Below are positions 19,641-27,665 of a stretch of 64,000 nt of DNA, one piece after another. The notes below the pieces were generated by a model. The model did not search any database, was not told the DNA's origin, and saw only the letters and a program-made list of their open reading frames with translations. Both the position numbers and the translations under genes were made by a program. The DNA comes from JAWRCU01 sp033542235 (GTDB taxonomy: Bacteria > Pseudomonadota > Alphaproteobacteria > Rhizobiales > Rhizobiaceae): NCBI RefSeq assembly GCF_033542235.1, contig NZ_JAWRCU010000012.1:124001-188000 (forward strand), read 5' to 3'. Within the stretch, counting starts at the first letter, position 1; the number at the start of each line of letters is the position of its first letter.

Positions 19641-20825
19641 CTAGTTTACGCGTGCAGAAACTAAGTACGACTCCACCAGCCGTGCGATCCCAAGGCGCGG
19701 CAAGCTCCCGCTAGGTGCTAGGTTAGCGTCTGAATCATTTATGAAGTATAGCATTTGGTATGCAGTCTGTTCGCCGACCCTCGCGAACGACTGCTCCAGA
19801 ACAGCTTGCACCATCGCCTGGAGCGTTTGGTTATCTCCAACGGAGATATTCCCGACGATGCCCAAGCCTACACTCCAACCTCCAAACGTGCCCGCGAATA
19901 GTGATCCACTCAGCGTGGCGCCATGCCCGACGAGTTGCGACACATAGCCTACAACAGCAGCCTTAAGCTTGCTAATGCCGCAATACCCTGGCGCCACGAG
20001 TGGCTCGGGTGCCTTTATGACGCCGGCAGCCAACACCGTCGGCGGCTCGTTTGACGCCCCAGGGTAGTAGTTGCCACTCATTTTGTCCCGCCAGACCGGC
20101 GTATAGAGAGCGTAGTCAAGGACCAATTCAACAAATACGGCCACCGTAGAGGCCAACTGTTCGTTGCCGATCCTGGTCGAAAAGCCCGGCTTAGGGAACT
20201 TTCCACCTAGGCGATCTCGAAAACCCCCGTCAAAATACGCCTCGTAGTACTCGCGAAATGCCGTTTCAAACCGCGGCATTTCATCCGCTTCGCCCAATCC
20301 CACTGCCGCTACCATTTGGCTCTGATCGGAAATCGATACCGGCGTAGCCATGAACTGCTGGATCTTTTCTGCGAACAATCTAAACGATTGTGTATCGAGC
20401 GTCACGGTTTGATGAGAGGCGTGATGGCCACTGAGCAACATTGGCGACAGTTGCCTTTGTCTTACCGTTCGCGTCAGCGACCGCTCTATAGCCACCAAAC
20501 TATTATTCAGAAGCGCGTCGACCACCGGATCATTTCGCAAGCTCCCGGGCAAAGCTGCGCGGGCGCGTGCTATCCGAGCTTCGACTGCCTGCAGTTGGAA
20601 CGACTCCGAAAAATCCGCGAAATTGAGCGATGTCGCTAAATCTGGACCGCCAAAAGCAGACAGCTGAATGGCTGCAAGTTCCGTGTTGTTCGGTGCCGGT
20701 GTGCACTTACGTCCGGCGTTCCTAGGCATAAATTCCGGATTGAGCGCGGTGAGATCAACTGCCTGACAGCCTGCCACCGTCAGCATAGTCGCAAGTCCCA
20801 GCGAGAAGACTATTCCAAGTCCCAT
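19641..20825 (-). CDS. Putative lipoprotein of unknown function
   Basis: 394 residues from the ATG at 20825 (a GTG one codon earlier is also possible), preceded by GGAGGGGAG. The N-terminus is a lipoprotein signal: hydrophobic core, then LTVAGC with Cys20 as the lipidation site. The mature protein begins QAVDLTALNPEFMPRNAG and has an alpha-helical middle part, an Arg/Ala-rich helix near residue 90 and a glycine-rich segment near residue 300 (LSGSLFAGTFGGWSVGLGIV). I do not recognise a family. It lies inside the atypical 19.4-25.6 kb segment together with an exported propeller and an L,D-transpeptidase-like gene, which hints at a cell-envelope role, but that is context only. Confidence 0.72.
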   Translation of the reverse strand: MGLGIVFSLGLATMLTVAGCQAVDLTALNPEFMPRNAGRKCTPAPNNTELAAIQLSAFGGPDLATSLNFADFSESFQLQAVEARIARARAALPGSLRNDPVVDALLNNSLVAIERSLTRTVRQRQLSPMLLSGHHASHQTVTLDTQSFRLFAEKIQQFMATPVSISDQSQMVAAVGLGEADEMPRFETAFREYYEAYFDGGFRDRLGGKFPKPGFSTRIGNEQLASTVAVFVELVLDYALYTPVWRDKMSGNYYPGASNEPPTVLAAGVIKAPEPLVAPGYCGISKLKAAVVGYVSQLVGHGATLSGSLFAGTFGGWSVGLGIVGNISVGDNQTLQAMVQAVLEQSFARVGEQTAYQMLYFINDSDANLAPSGSLPRLGIARLVESYLVSARVN

Positions 20826-21366
20826 CACTCCCCTCCAGTATCTATCCGCTCAGCATTAAACGTCCTGCATGCCTTCAGTGCTTTCAAAGTACTTCGCCAA
20901 GAAAGTGTTACGAATGAGGGGGGAGAAAGATCACAACCCCAACCGCACCCGATCTCAAACCCTCGATCGATTGCGTGAATCTCCTAGAAGTCGCAATGCA
21001 GCTTTTCCACCGATAGAAAATATATCTAGGAAAGGCAACAGGAAAACTGACCGTGTCCGATGTTGATTGACCTACAGAGGCTGTTCATTCGCACCCTGCC
21101 GAGACGAACGTTTCGATAGAGGTGCCGACATTTGTCGATCGGGTCTAGCTTAAAATGTCCGACTTCCGCGCCGCACCTTGAGACCCATTATCATCGAGAT
21201 ACAAGGGCGAACAGAGCGCGATCCGAGCTTGTAGCGTAGATAAGAAGATCGATTATGGGTATCCCGCTGATAAGACTAACGAACTAATGCACTATCTAAC
21301 TTGGCGACTTGAGTAATTTTGTTCAGCCGACTATTTTGCGTGAGCATTCTCGCGCGGAATCTAATT
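20826..21366. other. Gene-poor stretch inside the left atypical segment
   Basis: I see no supported gene on either strand. Short open frames lack ribosome-binding sites and resemble nothing. The DNA is AT-richer than the surroundings. It must hold the promoter of the minus-strand lipoprotein gene. Confidence 0.4.
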
Positions 21367-21714
21367 ATGCTGCAGATTGGCGCACCATGCAATATTGACA
21401 CCGGCGCCGGAGATTCCGAATGCAGGCAGCTTATGTCGCCTTACAGCAAACTGGAGGGGGTATGTGTTGTGTTTGGTGGGGACGTTATTGGCACGACTGA
21501 AGACATCGGCCTTTGCGCACTTGTTACGCCTGGTGCGCTGTTCGCGGAACGTCCTCAGAAGGGATCTGATCCGAAACGCGCTACAAAGCTGGTGGTCTCA
21601 GCTGGTCAAGCTATTGCCGGCGGGCTGGCCACAGCAACATCACCAATAGAGTCCTTCACCGGTTACTATAATGAGGGTGGCCTTGGGTTGTGGGCGACTT
21701 GCCGAAAGAGATAG
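21367..21714 (+). CDS. Small hypothetical protein, doubtful
   Basis: 115 residues from an ATG at 21367. The chain has a short central run GGDVIGTTEDIGLCALVTPG and a glycine/alanine-rich segment near QAIAGGLATATSP; it contains no recognisable domain and there is no clear ribosome-binding site. It may be a real small protein, a decayed gene or chance. It is listed only because it is the longest open frame in a stretch otherwise empty, on the same strand as the propeller gene that follows. Confidence 0.25.
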   Translation: MLQIGAPCNIDTGAGDSECRQLMSPYSKLEGVCVVFGGDVIGTTEDIGLCALVTPGALFAERPQKGSDPKRATKLVVSAGQAIAGGLATATSPIESFTGYYNEGGLGLWATCRKR

Positions 21715-21985
21715 ATGCATCTGGTGCGGGTAAGTCCGCTCTGGGCCACTGTGGGAGCCGTTGGAGTCGTAGTCAGGCGCCAACGGATTGTGACCAGCAG
21801 GACGGGCTGCTGTGGGCAGTTCGCGCTGCAAGTGCCAATCCGGTACCGCCTTGGGCAGATAGACCGATATGGCCACTTCTATTGGTGAAAGCCGTCGATC
21901 TGTGTAGCGACGACCGCATCTTGCATCTGCTCACAAGGAGCGTGTCGTTGCAGTCGGTTCAATCAGTCGCGAATGAGTGGCCTCG

Positions 21986-22951
21986 ATGAAGGGACTTTTC
22001 TCCCTGGTTATGACCAGCGTACTTTTGTGTTTAGTGGCTGCCGGGAGCGCGATAGCCTTCGTGCAGGACTTGTCAATTGCAAACAACGAGGTGATTGCCG
22101 CGGCCGATCGCAGTACAAAACGGGTGCTTGTATGGCGGAGTGCTGGACTTAGTACGTCGCTTGGAATAGACGTGCCTGATGGGCCAAGTGCAGTGCAATT
22201 GACTGACAATGGAGATCATATCGCCGTTGGTAGCCAGAACGGCGAGATATCGATCTGGGACGCCCGAACCGGTAGTCTTGAATACTCCTTCAAACAAGGC
22301 GACGGTTCCATTGTCCGAATAGCTTATTTCGACGGCAACGCCCGTATAGCTGCGCTCTCATCCACTGGGCGTCTTAGCGTATGGGATCTGTCGTCAGGGG
22401 CCATGCTGTGGGCCAATAAAGGGGCCATGAATGCTACTGTCGGGGCGCTCGTCGTCTCGCATGATGGCAGCCTTATCGCGGCCGCCCTTGGGTCTACGGG
22501 ACACTTCTTTGACGCCAAGACTGGGGCCCGAAAAGCATTCATATATGGGGCACCGGCAGGCTTTCTGACCGACGACAAGGCACTCTTTGTCGTCCACGTG
22601 GTAATGTATATCGGATGGTATCGCGGCGCGATCCTGTCGTCATCTGATGGAAAGCGGATGCGGTTTGTTGAGCCGCCTAGGATAGCCGATGAGACCGGAA
22701 GTGCCTTGGCCGCGACGCTATCACCTGATGGGCGGACAGCAGGAACAGGCTATTCAATGAATGGAAATGGCTCAATATTTTCTATTGAGGAAGACAGCGC
22801 AATGCAGACCAGGATCTTTTCGGGCGTGTCTAGATGGACGCGTAGTTCACAATTCTCGCCCGATGGAAATGTCTTGGCAATGATTGGTGGCCGAACTATA
22901 CGGCTTTGGGAGGTCTCAACCGGTCAACTTATTCGGGAGATTAACTACTAA
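21986..22951 (+). CDS. Exported WD40-type beta-propeller protein
   Basis: 321 residues from the ATG at 21986 (a GTG three codons upstream is less likely). A signal peptide is clear (KGLFSLVMTSVLLCLVAAG, cleavage near AIAF). The mature part consists of repeated beta-strand blades, three of them with WD-like ends: ISIWDARTGSL, LSVWDLSSGAMLW and IRLWEVSTGQLI. Such propellers bind other proteins or glycans; no catalytic motif is seen. It precedes the L,D-transpeptidase-like gene by 210 nt on the same strand. Function is unknown; an envelope or surface scaffold is the simplest reading. Confidence 0.75.
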   Translation: MKGLFSLVMTSVLLCLVAAGSAIAFVQDLSIANNEVIAAADRSTKRVLVWRSAGLSTSLGIDVPDGPSAVQLTDNGDHIAVGSQNGEISIWDARTGSLEYSFKQGDGSIVRIAYFDGNARIAALSSTGRLSVWDLSSGAMLWANKGAMNATVGALVVSHDGSLIAAALGSTGHFFDAKTGARKAFIYGAPAGFLTDDKALFVVHVVMYIGWYRGAILSSSDGKRMRFVEPPRIADETGSALAATLSPDGRTAGTGYSMNGNGSIFSIEEDSAMQTRIFSGVSRWTRSSQFSPDGNVLAMIGGRTIRLWEVSTGQLIREINY

Positions 22952-23161
22952 AACGCTTATAAGTGGACCGCGCCTGTTCCGCTACAACACCCGGCCAGCG
23001 CCTATTTAGCTTGCAGGCTTGCACAGTGGCAGGCATTACTGCGAAATCGCGTTAGATGTGCATTTCGTGGTGGGTAACGATACACTAAACAGCGGTGACC
23101 TCGTCTTATCAACGGCCAAGATGCGTGAGGGTGTTGTCCACTTGCTCCAAAGGAGAGAAAA

Positions 23162-24391
23162 ATGGCGCCGCGTGGGAATCGAATAGATACTGGTCGAAAG
23201 CGCTCGGCTCACTACGGGTCCGAACAGGACTCCGTGGAGATTGTCTCCGGACGCGTGTATCACGGAGTAGCGAATAAGTCATATAAGGTACTCTTCGATA
23301 GCTTGGAGCCCTCTGGGTGGTTCAGTGCGTCGCCAACAGACTTAAATGTCAACCGGGCAATACGTACAAACAATCCAGGTGCTCTTAATATATCCGCGTG
23401 GCAACGTACTAGGCCAGGATTCGTAGACGTTACTCCGCCGGATAGTGGCGGAAATCGCACCACTATCTATAGAACACCGGAACACGGGATTGGCGCTTGG
23501 TACCATCTTTTGGCGGAGGTGTACGGTTTCTCAGCCGCCGGCAATTTTACCGTATATCAGCTCGCAAACCGGTACTCAGGCGGAAATGAAGGAGCAACTC
23601 AAGTCTATATCCAAGCTTGGCGCAACTGGTCAGGCAATCAGCTGGACAGAGACACGGTCGTGCACCTGAATGATACCGGGGAGATGTTGATACTTGCCAA
23701 GGCGATGTTTGCTCATGAAGCGGGACAAATATCCCCCGTACGAGACAATCAGATAATGTATGCAATTGAAGCAGAGCGGGCGGGATCACTGCCCACTTCG
23801 GTCAGCGGAAGAGAAGAAGAATGTTGGAACACCGATCTCGCTGATGATGCCGATATTCTCACACGATTGGCGGTGGAGCATGGAGTAAGACCAGCACCGG
23901 TTGAGGAAATGGTACGATACCGTGACCTGTATAAGCCAAGCAGTCGTCCCCGTTATTGGGCTGTACTGGACTTTAGCCTGAACTCTAGGGAGAAGCGGCT
24001 GTTCGTCTTTGATACGCTCGAACGTGGTGTAGATAGGTATTATTGCGCGCATGGACGGGGATCGGAAGGATCCGCCAATGATGGCCTCGCCACAGTCTTT
24101 TCAAATCGTTCTGGGTCCAACGCATCATCTCTCGGTATTTATCTGTGCAGCGAGACCTACTATGGCGAGAACGGCTATTCACTGCGGCTCGATGGGGTGG
24201 AGGACTCGAATTCGAACGCGCGCAGCAGGGCAATTGTCGTTCATGGCGCCAAGTATGTCTCGGAGCGATGGATTCGCGATCATGGTTACCTCGGTCGAAG
24301 CCACGGTTGCCCGGCAGTCGAGCATCAATATGTAGCTCAGATCGTGAACGCACTGGCGTCGGGATCGCTGCTGATCGCTTCAACAACCTAA
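23162..24391 (+). CDS. Two-domain protein with C-terminal L,D-transpeptidase-like domain
   Basis: 409 residues, start at an ATG 6-10 nt after AAAGGAGAG. The N-terminal part (about 60-190) reads AIRTNNPGALNISAWQ and later YRTPEHGIGAWYHLL, a pattern I associate with phage or virion-type peptidoglycan-active proteins. The C-terminal part (about 240-409) resembles the murein L,D-transpeptidase catalytic family: HGRGSEGSANDGLATVFSN, then SSLGIYLCSETYYGENGYS, then RAIVVHGAKYVSE and the catalytic GRSHGCPAV, with Cys383 and His381. L,D-transpeptidases cross-link peptidoglycan stem peptides or attach proteins to them. There is no obvious signal peptide at the chosen start, which is odd for a wall enzyme and might mean export by another route or action as an effector or lysis protein. 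Confidence 0.78.
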   Translation: MAPRGNRIDTGRKRSAHYGSEQDSVEIVSGRVYHGVANKSYKVLFDSLEPSGWFSASPTDLNVNRAIRTNNPGALNISAWQRTRPGFVDVTPPDSGGNRTTIYRTPEHGIGAWYHLLAEVYGFSAAGNFTVYQLANRYSGGNEGATQVYIQAWRNWSGNQLDRDTVVHLNDTGEMLILAKAMFAHEAGQISPVRDNQIMYAIEAERAGSLPTSVSGREEECWNTDLADDADILTRLAVEHGVRPAPVEEMVRYRDLYKPSSRPRYWAVLDFSLNSREKRLFVFDTLERGVDRYYCAHGRGSEGSANDGLATVFSNRSGSNASSLGIYLCSETYYGENGYSLRLDGVEDSNSNARSRAIVVHGAKYVSERWIRDHGYLGRSHGCPAVEHQYVAQIVNALASGSLLIASTT

Positions 24392-24770
24392 TTTGGATTA
24401 GGTTGCTTCGATGATCCAAAAGAAGGCTCAGAAGCAATAGCGAGGACGTCTTTGTGCTCGTTTGCGTCCCGCCTACGGCTGCTCTTAGCCTTTCTTGATA
24501 GGGTTTCTCTTGCCGATCAAAGCTTTGGCACCAGACATGAGCGTCCGTCTCTGTATTGACGAGCTATTCTGTGTCCCGATTTTGAGATTCCCACGATTTG
24601 GATATAGGGCTCAGAGCGAATATCAGAAATCACAGGGACACTAGCAACTTGTTGAGGCCTAGTGTCGTTTTGATTTCGAGGTTCACTCCGAGCCAGATAT
24701 CAAAATGAGGCGACCTTCGAAATCAGGACACACTAGGTCGTCATTCGGATGCGGTCGCAGTCGACCTACA
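24392..24770. other. Intergenic DNA right of the transpeptidase gene
   Basis: No gene is supported. It includes the inverted repeat at 24658-24737 described separately; the remaining sequence shows nothing recognisable. Confidence 0.4.
24658..24737. repeat. Imperfect inverted repeat, possible relic of a mobile-element end
   Basis: The left arm CCTAGTGT followed by TGATTTCGA (from 24658) is mirrored by the right arm TCGAAATCA then ACACTAGG (to 24737), with short mismatched spacers. An IS terminal pair or a strong hairpin would both fit; no transposase gene is adjacent. Confidence 0.45.
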
Positions 24771-25393
24771 ATCTGCCTTCCGGCACGTACTTGCCGTTCA
24801 ATTCCTCGCCGATCATGCGATCACCGGGAAGTCGCGGAAGCCCGCAACGTCCGTGACGATGTCGTCGGTCAAGGCAATCGCGAAGCGCGCCCATTTCTCG
24901 TCGCCGTTGATTTTCTCGAACGGCGGCACGGTGATGGCCGGCGGTTCGGCTTGGGATTTCGTCAACCGAAGGAGATAGGCAGCCGCTGCTGCAAACAGGA
25001 TCACAAGGCCGGCCGAGAGCCCGAGCTTTCCCAGTGAAGCAGCACCGATCGAATGGCGGTGGCTTTCTCAGGATCTTGGATTGTTTCAACCTCCAGCACA
25101 TGCCCGCGCTTGTCCAGAGTGCGGACGATCTCGTGCCCTTCGTCCGCGAGCGCCTTCCTGATCTCGATGGTGCACCGGACCAGACTGTCGTCGGTGACGG
25201 CGATGTGGGCCCAAACGGCCTCCATCATCTCGTCATTTATGACTACCTGGCCTGCCTTGGAGGAGGGTACGCTCAGTACTTCCGCCGTTCGGGCTCGTAG
25301 GGTGGCTGTCCATCTGGAAGCATCCATAGACCCGCGCTCACCGTCGACCTCACGACCGTTCAAGCGAAGCGGTAAAAGCGCCGGACCATGCAT
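24771..25393 (-). pseudogene. Decayed CadC/adenylate-cyclase-like winged-helix regulator
   Basis: Three pieces in different frames make up the start of one protein. 25393-25001 encodes an OmpR/CadC-type winged helix (INDEMMEAVWAHIAVTDDS, later GHEIVRTLDKRGHVLEVE). A frameshift near 25030 leads to a membrane segment (SAGLVILFAAAAAYLLRL) and the opening of a TolB-like domain (PPFEKINGDEKWARFAIAL, then FRDFPVIA), after which a second shift gives NGKYVPEGRL and the text ends. Intact relatives continue for several hundred residues with TPR repeats. The gene is therefore both frameshifted and truncated, close to the right edge of the atypical segment. Confidence 0.75.
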
Positions 25394-25593
25394 GGAGGTG
25401 CTCGCCCTCAGGGCGAGACCAGCAGCTAATGTATCTCGAACCCTGCCGCCATGCCAGCAGACACCATTTCGGCCTCCATTAGCAGGATTTCGCCCGATTT
25501 CGTGAGTGCCCCCGAGGCTGTTCTTGTTATGAGTTGATGAGTTCCGGGTCTAGCTTTCAGTTGCGCCGAGTCCAAAATGTCTATTGGCGCACC
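25394..25593. other. Short unassigned stretch at the right edge of the atypical segment
   Basis: A minus-strand frame of about 56 codons (25426-25596) reads like a protein fragment (SGEILLMEAEMVSAGMAAGF) but crosses exactly into the direct repeat at 25594, so it is probably a cut gene remnant. I cannot name it. Confidence 0.3.
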
Positions 25594-26165
25594 CATGCCA
25601 TCGCCATGATCTTTCCGATTTTCGGCTGCCTCATGTAGTGTGTCGCCAAGCCTTTGTTGCTGGTGGCAAGGCGAGGTAGGACGAAGCAAGCAGATCCTTT
25701 TGCGGTGACTCATAGACCCGAAGGGAGATCATGGAATGCCTGAGCAGGCACGAGAGCGAGTCTTCTCACCCGCGTTGGAATTGTCTGGCGCGCTTGCTTC
25801 AGGCTTCGCCGGAACGGGACCGGACCTGGCAGTGGCCGAGCCTGAGGCCGATCAGACCGATTTCGATGTCATCGTCGTAGGCGCGGGCCTGTCCGGTATC
25901 GGCGTCGGCTACCATTTGCAGCGAGACTGCCCCCGCAAATCCTTCGCCATCCTGGAAGCGCGCGGCGCGATCGGCGGCACATGGGACCTGTTCCGCTACC
26001 CGGGTATCCGTTCCGATTCCGACATGTACACGCTCGGCTACCGGTTTCGACCTTGGCACGGCGAGAGTTCGTTCGCCGACGGCGCATCGATCCTCGAATA
26101 CCTCCGCGATACCGCTCGGGAATACGGCATCGATCGCAAGATTCGCTATCGGCACAAGGTAATGC
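25594..26165 (+). repeat. Direct repeat, right copy (monooxygenase promoter and 5' end)
   Basis: Partner of 18837-19412. This copy is continuous with the complete monooxygenase gene, so it is the original or the restored one; similarity to the left copy starts sharply at CATGCCATCGCC and ends at codon 143. Confidence 0.95.
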
Positions 26166-27304
26166 GGGCGTCGTGGTCGTCGAGCGAAGCGCGCTGGCAA
26201 CTCGAGGTTTCAGGCCCGGACGGGAAGGCGCTGGCCTTCACCTGCAGTTTCCTCCAGCTATGCAGCGGCTACTACGATTACGACGCGGGCTACATGCCGG
26301 GCTGGCCGGGCATGGACCGCTTCGCCGGCGAAATCGTGCATCCGCAGAAATGGCCGGACGGTCTCGATTACGCCGGCAAGCGCGTGGTCGTGATCGGCAG
26401 CGGCGCGACCGCGGTCACGATGGTGCCGGCGCTGACGGATAAGGCCGCCCATGTCACGATGCTGCAGCGCTCGCCGACCTACATCGTGGCGCGGCCGGCA
26501 AAAGACTCCGTCGCCAGTTGGCTCTATTCGAGGCTGCCCGAGAGACTGGCGTACGCGCTCGCGCGCTGGAAGAACATCTTCCTGCAGATGTATTTCTACA
26601 ATGCGGCACGTAGGAAGCCGGAAGCTGCGAAGGAGTACATCATCGAGCTTGCCGAGGAGGAGCTTGGCCCCGGGTTCGACGTCGAGAAGCATTTCACGCC
26701 GCGCTACAATCCCTGGGATCAGCGGCTCTGCCTCGTGCCCGACGGCGATCTCTTCAAGGCGATTCGCGAAGGCAAGGCTTCGGTCGTCACCGACGAGATC
26801 GAGACCTTCAGCGAAACAGGCCTGAAGCTGCGTTCCGGGGAGGAACTCCCCGCCGACATCATCGTCTGCGCGACGGGACTTGTGATGAGGCTGATGGGAG
26901 GGATCGAGCTTCTGGTGGACGGCAGAAACGTCAACCCGGGCGCGACCATGATCTATAGGGGCGTCATGCTGTCGGATGTGCCGAATCTCGCATTGACCTT
27001 CGGCTACGCCAATGCATCGTGGACGCTCAAGGCCGACCTCGTTGCCGAATATCTCTGCCGGATTCTCAACAAGATGGATCGCGACGGCTACGCGTTCTGC
27101 ACTCCACGCAATGATCCGTCGATCATTCCGGAGGCGACGCTGCCGCTCTCATCCGGCTACATGCAGCGCGCCAAGGACATGCTGCCGAAGCAGGGCTCAA
27201 GGCGGCCTTGGAAACTGTACCAGAACTACGCCAAAGACGTGCTGTCGCTGCGCTTCGGCTCGATTGATGACGGCGTGTTGACGTTCACGCGCCGTGCCGG
27301 GTAG
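25736..27304 (+). CDS. Flavin-containing monooxygenase of the Baeyer-Villiger type
   Basis: 522 residues, the usual length. The N-terminal FAD motif is VVGAGLSGIGVGYHLQ near residue 45. A second Rossmann motif for NADPH (VVVIGSGATAVTM) lies near residue 220. Between them is the Baeyer-Villiger fingerprint FAGEIVHPQKWP, which separates these enzymes from other flavin monooxygenases. They use NADPH and oxygen to turn ketones into esters or lactones, or to oxidise N or S atoms. AAGGGAGA before the ATG supports the start. The gene stands alone, with palindromic DNA behind it. Its 5' part is duplicated 6.75 kb upstream. Substrate unknown. Confidence 0.92.
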   Translation: MPEQARERVFSPALELSGALASGFAGTGPDLAVAEPEADQTDFDVIVVGAGLSGIGVGYHLQRDCPRKSFAILEARGAIGGTWDLFRYPGIRSDSDMYTLGYRFRPWHGESSFADGASILEYLRDTAREYGIDRKIRYRHKVMRASWSSSEARWQLEVSGPDGKALAFTCSFLQLCSGYYDYDAGYMPGWPGMDRFAGEIVHPQKWPDGLDYAGKRVVVIGSGATAVTMVPALTDKAAHVTMLQRSPTYIVARPAKDSVASWLYSRLPERLAYALARWKNIFLQMYFYNAARRKPEAAKEYIIELAEEELGPGFDVEKHFTPRYNPWDQRLCLVPDGDLFKAIREGKASVVTDEIETFSETGLKLRSGEELPADIIVCATGLVMRLMGGIELLVDGRNVNPGATMIYRGVMLSDVPNLALTFGYANASWTLKADLVAEYLCRILNKMDRDGYAFCTPRNDPSIIPEATLPLSSGYMQRAKDMLPKQGSRRPWKLYQNYAKDVLSLRFGSIDDGVLTFTRRAG

Positions 27305-27328
27305 TGGGGCGAGCACGAGCTGCCTTCT

Positions 27329-27550
27329 GCAACGTTGCGCCCTTCGAGTACCCCTCATCCGTCGCCTTCGGCGACACCTTCTCCCACAGGGGGAGAAGGG
27401 GGAGTTCGGCATTCAGCTCGCCGCAAATCGCTGACGTCGGAGACTGGCGGAGACGCAAATGCCTTGCTCCTCCTTCTCCCCTTGTGGGAGAAGGTGGCTC
27501 GGCGCGCAGCGCCGAGACGGATGAGGGGTACTCGAAGGGCGCGACGTTGC
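27329..27550. repeat. Long palindromic element after the monooxygenase gene
   Basis: Outer arms of 35 bp (27329-27363 and 27516-27550) match at 34 positions and carry CCCTTCGAGTACCCCTCATC; inner arms around TTCTCCCACAGGGGGAGAAG pair again. It fills the gap between the convergent monooxygenase and hydroxylase genes and may end transcription from both directions. Confidence 0.88.
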
Positions 27551-27665
27551 CGGAGCATGCCCGCATGCTTATAGGTTGCCTCGATCGCTGCGACGCGCCC
27601 CATCTGGTCAAGCACATTCATCGCACCAGCGGTTGGGCGAACCCCTTGCGCGCCTGCGCCCGAAC

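Noticed and set aside
27329..27550. CRISPR array or tandem repeats
   Set aside because: The repeats here and at the similar sites are inverted pairs, not regularly spaced direct repeats with spacers.
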